A model generated the notes under the pieces. It was not told the origin of the DNA and did no database searches. It saw only the letters and a program-made list of their open reading frames with translations. DNA of 64,000 nucleotides, from positions 2,604,001-2,668,000 of the forward strand of contig OZ246004.1 of assembly GCA_965230495.1 (NCBI GenBank), written 5' to 3'. Shown piece by piece: positions 32,327-42,045 of this stretch. This DNA is from JACJYM01 sp965230495 (lineage in GTDB: Bacteria > Bacteroidota > Bacteroidia > Chitinophagales > Saprospiraceae). Both the position numbers and the translations under genes were made by a program. Each line of letters begins with the position of its first letter. Positions within the stretch are counted from its first letter, which is position 1.

Positions 32327-33436
32327 CTATTGGTTCAGGGCCTGTTTCATTTTGTGATATATCTCTGTATTGTGATATATCCCTCTAAAAGCATCTGATC
32401 CCGGACCGAAAGCAAAAACGGGAATTAAGTCAGCAGTATGTTTTGTCGTAGTAAATCCTGCAACAATTTTATCATATGTGGTTCCTCTATTAATGGCAAA
32501 GCCTCCCGTCTCATGATCAGCTGTAACAATTACCAGCGTTTCCTTATCTTGCTCTGCCCAATCCAATACTACTCCTATTACTTTGTCAAATTCAAGCATT
32601 TCAGATACTATGTATTCCTCATTGTTAGCATGTCCTCCCCAATCAATCTGAGACCCCTCTATCATAAGGAAAAACCCTTTTTCTGCATCTTCCAATTGCT
32701 TAATCGCCAGCTTACTCGCAGGAAGTAAATAGTCTCTACCCTGCATAACAGGCAAGGGGTCATCATCAGCAGTAAAATAGGCCAATTTCTCATCAGAATT
32801 AACAGTCAAGTCTTCTATCTCCTTTTCTAAAAAACTGCTTACCAAGTATCCTTTATTTCTTAATTCATTATCAAGTCTTCTTTCATCATTTCTCCTATCA
32901 AAATACTTCTTGCCTCCACCTATAAATATATCTATGTCCGTTGTAAGAAAATCTTCAGCTATTTCTTCATAATTTTTTCGATACTCATTATGAGCTATAA
33001 ATGATGCCGGAGTAGCATGAACAATAGTAGAAGTTGCGACTAAACCAGTTTCCAAGCCTCTTTCTTCACATTCCTCAAGAATTGTCTTTACTGCTATTGT
33101 ATCGTGATCAACACCTATCGCTCCGTTATATGTCTTTACTCCACACGCAAAGGCCGTTGCTCCCGCTGCTGAGTCCGTTATCAAATCGTTATAAGCAAAA
33201 CTCTTATGTAAACCCACATTATTGAATCTCTCCAAATTTAGTGATCCTCTGTTTTTTATCAATCCTGCAGTGATTTGACTAATACCCATCCCATCACCTA
33301 TCAAAAGGATAATATTCTTAGGCGATTGATCTTCGTTTTCCAAATTCAAAGTGTGCTGAGTTCTAGCTATTGGTTTTGTCGTATCACAAGCTAAAGAACA
33401 TAAGCAAAGGCCTAGAAGCCACAATAATTTGATCAT
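32327..33436 (-). CDS. PhoA-family alkaline phosphatase lipoprotein
   Basis: Alkaline phosphatases hydrolyse phosphate monoesters using zinc and magnesium. The hallmark motifs are present: LLIGDGMGI, the catalytic serine in TDSAAGATAFACG, VHATPASFIAHN, and the metal-ligand TADHETGGFA followed by the His in TTKHTADLIPVFAFG. The start is set at the ATG at 33436, where MIKLLWLLGLCLCSLAC gives a lipoprotein signal; the longer frame to 33451 overlaps the preceding gene. About 370 residues is within the range of the short bacterial group. It follows the M28 peptidase gene by 11 bases on the same strand, so the two probably form a unit for surface or periplasmic nutrient release. It converges with the CHAT gene, 15 bases away. 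Confidence 0.92.
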   Translation of the reverse strand: MIKLLWLLGLCLCSLACDTTKPIARTQHTLNLENEDQSPKNIILLIGDGMGISQITAGLIKNRGSLNLERFNNVGLHKSFAYNDLITDSAAGATAFACGVKTYNGAIGVDHDTIAVKTILEECEERGLETGLVATSTIVHATPASFIAHNEYRKNYEEIAEDFLTTDIDIFIGGGKKYFDRRNDERRLDNELRNKGYLVSSFLEKEIEDLTVNSDEKLAYFTADDDPLPVMQGRDYLLPASKLAIKQLEDAEKGFFLMIEGSQIDWGGHANNEEYIVSEMLEFDKVIGVVLDWAEQDKETLVIVTADHETGGFAINRGTTYDKIVAGFTTTKHTADLIPVFAFGPGSDAFRGIYHNTEIYHKMKQALNQ

Positions 33437-33447
33437 TTTAAGGTATA

Positions 33448-35082
33448 TCAATTCTTAAATTCCTTTTCTAAATTGCCTTCCATCATGGCCAATTCCCAAA
33501 CAAGATGAAAAATATGTCTATCTACCTTCTCCATTTTATCAAAATTAATCTTCTCAACTGTATCCGAAGGTTGGTGATAATCGTCATGTGTACCATTAAA
33601 GAAAAATACGGATGGAATTCCATTTTTGGCAAAGTTGTAATGATCAGACCTATAATAATATCTATTGGGGTCTTTTTCGTCATTATAAGTGTAATCCAAA
33701 GTAAGATTAGAATACTTTTTATTTATCTCTTCATTCATATTGTGTAACGTCGGACTAATTCTATCTGCACCAATAACATAAATATAGTTAGGATCATGTT
33801 GGTACTTGTCATCTACCCTTCCCACCATATCTATATTGACATCGGCGATTGTCTTCTCCAAAGGAACGATGGGGTGCTTAGTATAATAATCCGAACCTAA
33901 AAGGCCCTTTTCTTCTCCTGTTAACAATAAGAACAAAATACTTCTCTTAAACTTAACTCCTGATTTAGCCGCCATAGAAAACGCTTCTGCCAATTCTAAA
34001 ACAGAAGAGGTTCCCGAGCCATTGTCATCGGCCCCGTTAAATATCTGATCTCCCTTTTTACCTAAATGATCATAATGTGCCGAAACTACAATAAACTCAT
34101 CTTGTTTGTCATAACCTATAATCTTGCCATAAACATTTTTACTGTTTAATACATTAACATCTTTGAATTGATTAATGACAAATTTGGTTTCAAGTTTAAC
34201 CCTTTTGTTTTTCCCTTTCTTGTTAATTTTCTTTCTAGCCTTTATAACTTTCTTCTCCTTATCTCCTATTATCTCTTTGGCAATAGACGAAGAAATATAG
34301 CAATGGTTGGCCGTTTTAATTTCCATCTTTCGCGTATCTCCAGATTCTACCATTGCCCCAATCAACCTTCTTCTGTTTTCCATCAACATTTCCTTCAGAT
34401 TATCCTCAATAATCAATACCAACGCCACCCCTTTTTCTTTAGCAATTCTTAATTTTTTATCCATGTCTCTTGACCAGTCAGATGGTGTTTTCGACTTGGT
34501 AATATGATAAGTAGAATCTTCCTTCATCGGCTCTCCCTTATTGATCATTATTACTTTTCCTACTAAATCTTTCTCTTTTACTTTTTTGTAATCACTGTAC
34601 TTAGGATCATCTATTCCATACCCTAAATACAAAACCTCATCCGTTTCAAATATAGGTCGTGATTCATTCTTGTTAGGAAAAGATAAATAATCCCATAAGT
34701 GTTTAAATCTTTTCTCATTAACATAAATATCAGTGTCCGCCCACTTGCTAAAAGTAAAAGCAACACTTTGTTTATATGTTTTGCTTTGAAAATCTTTTGT
34801 AAGCCCAATATCCTGAAAATGATTTACTATATAATCAGCTGCTTTGTTATTACCGTTTTTTCCAGTTTCTCTCCCCTCAAAATCATCTGATGCCAGAATC
34901 GTAAGGTGTTTTTCCAAATCTTCTGCGGTAATAGTATTTGCAAATTTTACAGATAGGTCATTTGTATCTGTAGTCAATACAGCATTTGTATCTCTAACTG
35001 AGATTCCGCTATGATATTGACCATATGTCGTGCCCAAGTAAAATAGAGCTGTTACTATCAGTTGCAACCTAAATTCTTTCAT
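33448..35082 (-). CDS. M28-family zinc aminopeptidase
   Basis: The N-terminal region starts with a signal peptide (about residues 5-21); an inserted PA-like domain (about 130-300) precedes and is followed by parts of the catalytic fold. Zinc ligands appear in VSAHYDHLG, NGADDNGSGT, LLTGEEKGLLGS and NIDMVGR, and a last histidine in THDDYHQPSDT. The protein of 544 residues is predicted to be secreted or periplasmic and to remove N-terminal amino acids from peptides. The PA region contains a long basic segment (KKINKKGKNKRVKLETK), atypical for the family. The alkaline phosphatase gene follows. Confidence 0.92.
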   Translation of the reverse strand: MKEFRLQLIVTALFYLGTTYGQYHSGISVRDTNAVLTTDTNDLSVKFANTITAEDLEKHLTILASDDFEGRETGKNGNNKAADYIVNHFQDIGLTKDFQSKTYKQSVAFTFSKWADTDIYVNEKRFKHLWDYLSFPNKNESRPIFETDEVLYLGYGIDDPKYSDYKKVKEKDLVGKVIMINKGEPMKEDSTYHITKSKTPSDWSRDMDKKLRIAKEKGVALVLIIEDNLKEMLMENRRRLIGAMVESGDTRKMEIKTANHCYISSSIAKEIIGDKEKKVIKARKKINKKGKNKRVKLETKFVINQFKDVNVLNSKNVYGKIIGYDKQDEFIVVSAHYDHLGKKGDQIFNGADDNGSGTSSVLELAEAFSMAAKSGVKFKRSILFLLLTGEEKGLLGSDYYTKHPIVPLEKTIADVNIDMVGRVDDKYQHDPNYIYVIGADRISPTLHNMNEEINKKYSNLTLDYTYNDEKDPNRYYYRSDHYNFAKNGIPSVFFFNGTHDDYHQPSDTVEKINFDKMEKVDRHIFHLVWELAMMEGNLEKEFKN

Positions 35083-35195
35083 TCTAGTTATTGTTAAATT
35101 TATTCAATTAGGTCAACAGTAATTTCTAGTTGACTTTAAAAAATTCTTAAATAATTGTAACGTAAATTTTTTCTAAAAGACACATTAAGTGGCTA

Positions 35196-35630
35196 TTAAA
35201 AACATAAATTAATTTTGTCCACTCTTCTTTGGTGTCTTCCCCCCTCAAATTCCTCTTCTAAAAATACATGAACCATATCCATGGCCATTTTTAAGGAAAC
35301 AAATCTTGCAGGGATACACAATATATTTGCATTATTATGTTGACGTGCCAAAGCCGCTAACTCCCTCTTCCAGCATAATGCAGCTCTAACATTAGGCTGC
35401 TTATTAGCTGTCATCGCCACTCCATTGCCACTTCCACATATAAGAATTCCGAAATCAACTTTTCTGTTATTCACCAATTCTGAAACAGGGTGAGTAAAAT
35501 CAGGATAATCAACAGATTTATCATCAAACGGCCCCTTATCTTCTACCTTATGTCCCTTTTTCAATAAACTAGCAACAATCTTAGTCTTGTATTTAACTCC
35601 GGCATGATCTCCTCCTATGGCAATCTTCAT
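35196..35630 (-). CDS. rpiB: Ribose-5-phosphate isomerase B
   Basis: RpiB interconverts ribose 5-phosphate and ribulose 5-phosphate in the pentose phosphate pathway. The motifs GGDHAG (residues 6-11), DYPDFTHPV, Cys65 in LICGSGNGVAMTANK and NNANILCIPARF are all present, and the 144-residue length is standard. It follows the GT117 gene with a two-base gap, so the pair forms an operon with unrelated functions. It acts in the cytoplasm. No odd feature is seen. Confidence 0.97.
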   Translation of the reverse strand: MKIAIGGDHAGVKYKTKIVASLLKKGHKVEDKGPFDDKSVDYPDFTHPVSELVNNRKVDFGILICGSGNGVAMTANKQPNVRAALCWKRELAALARQHNNANILCIPARFVSLKMAMDMVHVFLEEEFEGGRHQRRVDKINLCF

Positions 35631-35632
35631 AT

Positions 35633-38600
35633 CTAGCGTCTTAATACAGTTTCAAGTGAGTAAGGAGAGAATATCTCCGCTATTTCTTTTTCAAATTCCG
35701 GGTCTTCAACTTCTTTCGACAATGTTTGAAGATCATTCATAGCCTTATAAGAATATCTTATATCGTCTTCAAAATTCTTGAAATCTTCATCATCTAATGT
35801 CTCATAGAAATTCATGTATTGTCTGGTTTCTTCCGCCAGAATTCTCATTTCCTTCTTAGCAGATTCAAAATCCTTAGCCTCAACCATCACATTTATAAAC
35901 GGAACCACACTGGCATCATAAGGAAAATTGAAGTGAGGAAAGGCCTCGAAGAACTTTTTCGCTACGTTATTTGCCTTTTCCATCTTCTTCTCTTCCAAAA
36001 GTTTCATACAGGTCCTCAACATTGCCATTCTCATGGCTTGAACACCTGCCATATAGCTCGTATTGATATGGGTATCATATTTGTCAAAATTACCCCATTT
36101 CCATTTCGTCATTATGTTTTCATAGGCTATCTCAGCGTCAACATCTCCGCTTCCATAAATCGAAAGAGATCTGTCACTAGGTGTTATTTTAGGTACTATT
36201 TTCAATCCTAAACCTTCTATTTGAGTAAAGTCATTCAATCCTAGTAATTTTTCATTTTTGCAGGTTATTGCAAAATATATTGGTCTGTCATAAATATTAG
36301 AGTAAATCACATCCATTACAGCCAATTCATCCTTAAGAATGTAATTCTTGTTTTTACCAAACTTTATATTAATAAAATCAACCATCCCTGTCGTATCCTG
36401 CAAGAATCCAGTTTTTGCATATTTTTCCTTGTCAATAGGGATAATTAAATTTTTATAAGGTAAAATTGTCATGCCCTGAAAATCATTTTTAGGGTCTCCT
36501 ATTATTCTTAGAGCCTGATCCATTGTAATAGGTCTATTCATATCCCCTCTTCTTGGATCATGAAAATAAATTTGATTCCTATTCTTGCCCCTATATGTCT
36601 CCTCTGAAAGAGTGAGTTTTAGGGGTGCAGAATCATTCACTTTTGACTTCAATTTGTCAATATACCAGTCTACAGCTATTAAACTAAGATTTACCACTCT
36701 TACGTCTCTCCTTATACCTTCCACTTCCTGAGCATACCATAGTGGGTAGGTATCATTATCACCATAAGTAAATATAATGGCATCCTTTTCAACAGAATTT
36801 AAAAAGTTAGAAGCATAATCTCTTGCTCCGTAATGATCTCTTCGACTGTGATCATCAAAATTAACGGTAGCCATCAAAAATGGAGCGATTAGTACTAAAA
36901 GACCCGAGATAGCCACAGAAGGTGCCTTAGCTAATCGTTCCTTCATTAATTCATATAAAGCTATTACTGCCAAACCTATCCATATGGAAAACGCCATAAA
37001 AGAACCCACTAATACATAGTCCCTTTCTCTAGGTTCATTTGGGGGTTGATTGGAATAAACTATCAATCCTACTCCAGTAATCAAAAATAGCATCATCAAT
37101 GTTGCAAAGCCCTTCTTGTCTTTTCTAGCATGAAAAAACAATCCTAGTATTCCAAAAATCAATGGGATAAAGTAAAATCCATTTCGAGCAGGATCCTCCT
37201 TTATCGTATCCGGCAACTCATCGGAATTATATAGCCGTGCATCATCAATTGCCTTAATACCAGATAACCAATGTCCATCTCTTTTATCCCAAGGATAGTA
37301 CCCTTGTTTACCATTTTCTCTTCCGACAAAGTTCCACATAAAATACCTCCAATACATCCAGCCCACTTGGTATTTCAAAAAGAAACCTACATTGTAACCT
37401 AAACCTGGAACTCCCTTAGGTTTCTCTCCACTTGTAACTTCTCTCCACATATCATGTAATTGTACCCTATCCGTATGTCCTACCCTAGGGAATAGCATTT
37501 TATCGGAATTTTTATACTTATACTCCAGTTTCTCATCAACTATCTCATATTTATTTCCAACACGTCCATATCGAGGTGTTCGGATCATGTCTTCCGGAGT
37601 AGCTTTGTAATGTGGTCCGTACAATAATGGCCTTTCTCCATATTGTTCTCTGTTTAAATATGGCAATAGTCGCAATGCATCGCTTGGCACATTCATATTT
37701 ACCGGAGTATCTGCATTCGCTCTTAAAACAATAACTCCCATCGTAGAAAAAGCTATGACTATAAGTACTGAGGAGATAGCCAAGATTTGAATTATCTGAT
37801 TTTTATTTTGATGAGCATATCTAAGAATAAAAAATGCCAAAGCAGCTATTAATAACGTTGTGGGTATGAGGCCAGAGTGAAAGGACATGCCCACACTATT
37901 AACCATAAATATTTCCATATTCTTCCATAAAGTAGGAATTCCTACTACAACACCTTTCTGAATAAAAAAAATAAGTCCAAGGCCCGCTAAAAAACTAAGG
38001 GCTACCCCTTTCCAGTTGTGACTATTGTATCTTTTGAAATAGTATAAAATTGCTAAACAGGGTAAAACCAACAAACTTAATAAATGCACCCCAACAGACA
38101 ATCCAGCGGAAAAAAGACAGAAAACTATCCACTTATCATGTTTGACATCATCCGGTAAGTAATACCATCTAATTGCTGCCCAAAAAGTCATTGCCGTAAA
38201 GAAAAAAGCCATAGCATAAACCTCACCTTCCACCGCAGAAAACCATATTGAACTACAAAACGCTGTAGTCAAACCTGCAACAATTCCCGTCAACATAAGT
38301 AACATATTTTGAATAGAATCTGTAGTACCCTTTCTCCCGACCAACATAAACTTCCCAAACATTATCGCAACCCAACCAGCAAATACAGCACCCAAAGCTG
38401 AACAAATTCCAGACATCAAATTAACTGAGAAAGCGATTGCACTTGGATCGTCCGAAAACATAGTAGCAACAATTGTAAACATCCTCCCTATAAGCATGAA
38501 TAATGGAGCTCCCGGAGGGTGAACAACTTGAAGCTTATAAGCTCCCAAAATGAATTCTCCACAATCCCAAAGACTACCTGTTGATTCGAGAGAGAAAAAA

Positions 38601-38668
38601 TATACGATCATGGACACTATAAAAACGACCAATCCTGAGAAAGTGAAAGACTTTTTTATCGAATGCAT
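35633..38668 (-). CDS. GT117 (DUF2723) family multi-pass membrane glycosyltransferase
   Basis: The protein has about a dozen transmembrane helices in the first 590 residues and a soluble C-terminal part. The N-terminal loop with LWDCGEFILGAYKLQVVHPP holds the acidic residues that mark this family (D-E pair), and the HPPGAPLF motif follows. DUF2723 proteins are conserved in Bacteroidota and assigned to the GT-C superfamily as protein O-mannosyltransferase-like enzymes of the inner membrane, with the product still unclear. A length of 1011 residues is normal. The C-terminal region (about 590-1000) includes FTYGDNDTYPLWYAQEVEGI. It is transcribed with rpiB. Confidence 0.9.
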   Translation of the reverse strand: MHSIKKSFTFSGLVVFIVSMIVYFFSLESTGSLWDCGEFILGAYKLQVVHPPGAPLFMLIGRMFTIVATMFSDDPSAIAFSVNLMSGICSALGAVFAGWVAIMFGKFMLVGRKGTTDSIQNMLLMLTGIVAGLTTAFCSSIWFSAVEGEVYAMAFFFTAMTFWAAIRWYYLPDDVKHDKWIVFCLFSAGLSVGVHLLSLLVLPCLAILYYFKRYNSHNWKGVALSFLAGLGLIFFIQKGVVVGIPTLWKNMEIFMVNSVGMSFHSGLIPTTLLIAALAFFILRYAHQNKNQIIQILAISSVLIVIAFSTMGVIVLRANADTPVNMNVPSDALRLLPYLNREQYGERPLLYGPHYKATPEDMIRTPRYGRVGNKYEIVDEKLEYKYKNSDKMLFPRVGHTDRVQLHDMWREVTSGEKPKGVPGLGYNVGFFLKYQVGWMYWRYFMWNFVGRENGKQGYYPWDKRDGHWLSGIKAIDDARLYNSDELPDTIKEDPARNGFYFIPLIFGILGLFFHARKDKKGFATLMMLFLITGVGLIVYSNQPPNEPRERDYVLVGSFMAFSIWIGLAVIALYELMKERLAKAPSVAISGLLVLIAPFLMATVNFDDHSRRDHYGARDYASNFLNSVEKDAIIFTYGDNDTYPLWYAQEVEGIRRDVRVVNLSLIAVDWYIDKLKSKVNDSAPLKLTLSEETYRGKNRNQIYFHDPRRGDMNRPITMDQALRIIGDPKNDFQGMTILPYKNLIIPIDKEKYAKTGFLQDTTGMVDFINIKFGKNKNYILKDELAVMDVIYSNIYDRPIYFAITCKNEKLLGLNDFTQIEGLGLKIVPKITPSDRSLSIYGSGDVDAEIAYENIMTKWKWGNFDKYDTHINTSYMAGVQAMRMAMLRTCMKLLEEKKMEKANNVAKKFFEAFPHFNFPYDASVVPFINVMVEAKDFESAKKEMRILAEETRQYMNFYETLDDEDFKNFEDDIRYSYKAMNDLQTLSKEVEDPEFEKEIAEIFSPYSLETVLRR

Positions 38669-38853
38669 AAAGCTTTATTTCAGTTAAATTTTATTGGATT
38701 CAGATTGCACAAAAATAACAAAACAACTAATATAAATCTATCATTGCCGATTTTATTGATTAGCTCTCCGTTTCACAGATCTTTAACATTAAAATCAAGG
38801 TATGGATAATCTCCTTTTGAATAGTTTTGACTTTCTTTTCATTCAGAATCAAT

Positions 38854-38861
38854 TAACTTTG
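38854..38861 (+). promoter_or_regulatory. Candidate -7 element for the 38884 transcript
   Basis: TAACTTTG matches TAnnTTTG and lies 22 bases before the small ORF at 38884; a TTTTG occurs upstream at 38825, with a slightly long spacing. The divergent GT117 gene begins 185 bases away. Confidence 0.4.
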
Positions 38862-38883
38862 TGAATAATAAATTGTCTTTAGA

Positions 38884-39009
38884 ATGTTTAAATATTTATT
38901 ATTAGCAGGTATTATTTATTTTATCTATAAATCCTTCCCTAATAAGCATATTGAATCGGCCGACAACAAAAACTCTGAAGAGTTTTCGGACTATGAAGAA
39001 ATAGATTAA
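38884..39009 (+). CDS. Small single-pass membrane protein (41 residues)
   Basis: The frame starts at ATG 38884 and encodes FKYLLLAGIIYFIYKSF, a basic, hydrophobic anchor, followed by an acidic tail with SEEFSDYEEID. It ends 11 bases before the pseudouridine synthase GTG start. A clean -7 element lies upstream, and the composition is that of short DUF4834-like membrane peptides of Bacteroidota, although the match is only general. It is too short for certainty; the tight coupling to the next gene is the best support. Confidence 0.55.
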   Translation: MFKYLLLAGIIYFIYKSFPNKHIESADNKNSEEFSDYEEID

Positions 39010-39020
39010 ACATTAGCATT

Positions 39021-39683
39021 GTGATTTATTTGGAAACAGATCATTTTTTCGTCATCAATAAACAAGCTGGAATCCCGGTTCAAACAGCTGATCCTAATCA
39101 ATTATCGGTCGAACAGTGGTTAAAAGAAACATATTGGAATGATATTCACTTAGTGAATAGAATCGATCAACCCGTTTCCGGTTTTTGCCTAGTTGCTAAA
39201 AATACGTTTAGCAAAAACTATCTTACCCAAATTCAAATAGACAAACAAATAGAAAAAAGGTATATAGCCGTAGTCGAGGGAAATTTTAAACCCAAAGACA
39301 AACGAATCATCCTTTATTTAAAGAAAGTAGAAAAACTGGCTAAATCTTTCGTATCAGAAGAACCAAAGGAAGGCTATAAAAAATGCATTATTAAAATAAA
39401 ACATCGATTTCAATTAGACAATTATACCATTATAGATATAGACTTGCAAACGGGAAGGTATCATCAAATCAGGGCCATGCTAGGGCATCTAGGGCATCCT
39501 ATCAAAGGTGATGTAAAGTATGGTGCCAGAAGAAAAAATAAGGATAGAAGCATTTATCTGCTTTCATGGATGTTACGTTTTGCTCCACCTAGTCAGACAA
39601 ATATGCTGACATTATATGCCCCAATTCCAAGGGACAAACCCCTTTGGAAGCTAGTGGAAAAAATAATAAAAATGTGGCATTGA
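39021..39683 (+). CDS. RluA-family pseudouridine synthase
   Basis: The enzyme isomerises uridine to pseudouridine in RNA. The catalytic motif is NRIDQPVSG, with the catalytic Asp; the usual RLD reads RID. LQTGRYHQIRAMLGHLGHPI, then GDVKYGA, is the C-terminal family block. At 220 residues it lacks the N-terminal S4 domain, like the short RluA types. The start is GTG at 39021, giving the family-like IYLETDHFFVINKQAGIPV opening. Which rRNA or tRNA site it modifies is not inferable. It is probably co-transcribed with the 41-residue gene upstream. Confidence 0.93.
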   Translation: MIYLETDHFFVINKQAGIPVQTADPNQLSVEQWLKETYWNDIHLVNRIDQPVSGFCLVAKNTFSKNYLTQIQIDKQIEKRYIAVVEGNFKPKDKRIILYLKKVEKLAKSFVSEEPKEGYKKCIIKIKHRFQLDNYTIIDIDLQTGRYHQIRAMLGHLGHPIKGDVKYGARRKNKDRSIYLLSWMLRFAPPSQTNMLTLYAPIPRDKPLWKLVEKIIKMWH

Positions 39684-39797
39684 TAGAGAGTATCATGCAA
39701 CTAGTCAAATAATAAGATGTTAATACAATATTAAAGTGTAAGTTTGAATTAACATATGACTATTTAAGCACATTTTTATGGTGATAAGAATATTTCA

Positions 39798-40955
39798 ATG
39801 AGATTATTATTTGTACTTTTTAGTTTCGTCAGTTTGTTAAATGGGCAGGATACCATTTTTCTGAGAAATCCATCGTTTGAAGATGTTCCACACAAAGGAG
39901 GTGAACTGGTCGGTATCCGAGAATGGTTTGATTGTGGAAGAATTTTTTTCCCAGGAGAAACTCCACCAGATATTCATTCTGGCGATAGTACTTTTTGGAG
40001 TAATAAAACCCAGCCAAATCATGGTCTAACATATTTGGGTATGGTCGTTCGAGATAATGAAAGCTGGGAATATCTCTCTCAAAGACTACAGGGTAAACTT
40101 TTAGCAGGAAAGTGCTATGACTTTTCTATACATCTTATGCAGAGTGCAAATTACAAAAGTCCTACAAGAAGCAACAATCTTGTTGAATCCGATTTTCTAA
40201 AACCAGTAGTACTAAGAATTTGGGGAGGCACCTCGTATTGTAACCAGAGAATTCTTCTTGCAGAAACAGAAACAATTTCTAATGAAGAATGGAAACAGTA
40301 TTCATTCGAGTTTACACCTAATTTAGATGTCAATTATATTACATTAGAAGCCTTTTATAAAACGCCAACTCTTTTTCCTTATAATGGTCATATCCTTGTG
40401 GATAACGCCTCTCACATTGTACAAAAACAGTGTCCCGGTGAAGAGATTGCCTATGTTGACAAACCCTATGTTCCTCCTCATAAGGCTTCAAGAAAAAACA
40501 TAAAAGACTCTAAGCCCGATGTAAAATCTGTGCCAGATCCTCCGGCAACAAAAAATACCAGTAAAAAACAGGTTATAAATAAATTGGATAAGAGCAAACT
40601 TAAAGAGGGACAAACAATTAGAATCAAAAAATTATTCTTTGAGGCTGACACTAGCTCTATTTCTAAGGATTCTTATCAATCTCTTGATGAAATTTATTCT
40701 TTCCTGGTGGAAAATCCATTAATAGAAATTGAGATAGGTGGTCATACCAACGGAATTCCTAAACATGACTATTGTGATAGGTTGAGTACCGCCAGAGCTA
40801 AGGAAGTAACCGATTACCTCACTTCGAAAGGAATAGATAGATCCCGGATTAAATATAAAGGTTACGGAAAAAGAAAACCAATAGCATCCAACAAAACCTC
40901 TTCAGGGAGACAGTTAAATCAAAGAGTGGAAATTAAAATACTCAAAATGAGATAA
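39798..40955 (+). CDS. OmpA-family peptidoglycan-binding protein
   Basis: A signal peptide (about residues 1-16) is followed by a beta-sandwich-like N-terminal domain (about 20-215). It includes NPSFEDVPHKGG and ends at ILVDNASH, a layout resembling carbohydrate-binding modules of the jelly-roll type. A Lys/Pro linker (about 225-270) leads to a C-terminal OmpA domain (about 275-385): IKKLFFEADTSSISKDSYQS, IGGHTNG, LSTARAKEV and GRQLNQRVEI. The OmpA part would hold the protein to peptidoglycan while the N-terminal domain may bind a glycan. The gene appears monocistronic. Function inferred from domains only. Confidence 0.85.
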   Translation: MRLLFVLFSFVSLLNGQDTIFLRNPSFEDVPHKGGELVGIREWFDCGRIFFPGETPPDIHSGDSTFWSNKTQPNHGLTYLGMVVRDNESWEYLSQRLQGKLLAGKCYDFSIHLMQSANYKSPTRSNNLVESDFLKPVVLRIWGGTSYCNQRILLAETETISNEEWKQYSFEFTPNLDVNYITLEAFYKTPTLFPYNGHILVDNASHIVQKQCPGEEIAYVDKPYVPPHKASRKNIKDSKPDVKSVPDPPATKNTSKKQVINKLDKSKLKEGQTIRIKKLFFEADTSSISKDSYQSLDEIYSFLVENPLIEIEIGGHTNGIPKHDYCDRLSTARAKEVTDYLTSKGIDRSRIKYKGYGKRKPIASNKTSSGRQLNQRVEIKILKMR

Positions 40956-41035
40956 TAACACTCCTATCTTAAATACTAAGTTAGTTGATTTAATAATTAT
41001 TTTGCATCTTGCGAATCGTTAAATACTGAAAATAC

Positions 41036-41584
41036 ATGAAAATTGATGTGGGAGGTCTTTTGGCCAAAGCGAATGCTTATAAACAAGTAAAAAATAACAC
41101 TATTGATTATAGAAAAGCATGGCACGAAGAAAAAAAGCCGATGATAATCAGTACTCTTGAAGAAATAAAAAGCCAATTGGATCTTAAAGCAAAAATTGAT
41201 TGTCGCGATAATATTGAAAATCTTGAAGCTATTGTTTTTGATCTCGGAAAAGCAAGTAGTGGTATCAGCGAAAATCTTGAGAATACCGATATAAAAAGGA
41301 TGATGATAAAATTTAATGGAGCATTAATCTATCAACAACTTTTTAATGGAAAGATTATGATTATGGTTTCCAGTCCGTATATCGAAGGGTATGGAGAACC
41401 AAAACCTCCACGAATGATCGAAATACTACGCCCGGATGAATTGAAGCAACCTTTTATTCTTCGTCATATGGAAGCCTTATTAAAAGATATCACGGAATGG
41501 GAGGATTACGATGATGATGAACCCACTAAAAATCAAGTAGGTTTTAATCCTATCGGTTTTAATCAGGCACCCATCGAGGATTAA
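41036..41584 (+). CDS. Conserved hypothetical protein
   Basis: The 182-residue protein lacks a signal peptide and has a helical N-terminal half, KIDVGGLLAKANAYKQVKNN, with a middle strand pair (LIYQQLFNGKIMIMVSSPYIEGYGEP). It ends in an acidic, then Asn/Pro-rich tail (EDYDDDEPTKNQVGFNPIGF). No catalytic motif or known domain is recognised. The soluble, acidic profile suggests a cytoplasmic protein. It is preceded by 80 bases without a terminator after the OmpA gene and stands alone before a convergent SdpI-like gene. Confidence 0.7.
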   Translation: MKIDVGGLLAKANAYKQVKNNTIDYRKAWHEEKKPMIISTLEEIKSQLDLKAKIDCRDNIENLEAIVFDLGKASSGISENLENTDIKRMMIKFNGALIYQQLFNGKIMIMVSSPYIEGYGEPKPPRMIEILRPDELKQPFILRHMEALLKDITEWEDYDDDEPTKNQVGFNPIGFNQAPIED

Positions 41585-41712
41585 TAAGATAGTGGTAATG
41601 GTTGGTATCTAACCTACTACCTTCTGTTCTTCACGCAGAAATCTTGGAATCTTTGCAACAAGAAAGAGTGTTTACGGTTTTCGAAATGCTGAAAGACTGA
41701 GATAGTCTAATT

Positions 41713-42045
41713 CTAGAATCGATTTTTTTTTAATTCTCTTTCCGTGCTAAAGTAAATAATTGGAATTAGTATTAATATTGCCAAAGTGTGCCATAAGATA
41801 GCGAATAGTAGTTCATCAAATAAAATAATTATCCATTGAAGGGCTAAAATATATAAATATCCATAGACAAAAATAGGTGAGAAATACTCATTCGCTTTAG
41901 CGAATGCTTCTTCACTTCTCAAAGCTCTTTTACTACGATAACCTATCAAGTTATTTCTCTTTAATGGACCTGAAAATTTCACTACACATATCATAATGAT
42001 TGCTTGAATAGTGATATAAAAATTAAGGCCCAATAACACTTTCAT
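41713..42045 (-). CDS. SdpI-family membrane protein
   Basis: Three or four hydrophobic helices are visible in 110 residues. The family hallmark NNLIGYRSKRALRSEEAF, then AKANEYFSP, lies between helices 1 and 2; SdpI-type proteins carry this N..IGYRT..s..s segment. Bacillus SdpI gives immunity to the SdpC toxin, but homologues in other phyla are widespread and mostly of unknown role. No toxin gene is nearby, so an immunity function cannot be claimed. It faces the hypothetical gene 41036-41584. Confidence 0.8.
   Translation of the reverse strand: MKVLLGLNFYITIQAIIMICVVKFSGPLKRNNLIGYRSKRALRSEEAFAKANEYFSPIFVYGYLYILALQWIIILFDELLFAILWHTLAILILIPIIYFSTERELKKNRF

Noticed and set aside
41713..42045. 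Immunity gene of a toxin system, from the SdpI resemblance
   Set aside because: No toxin or export gene of the Sdp type is nearby, and SdpI-like proteins are widespread without toxins.
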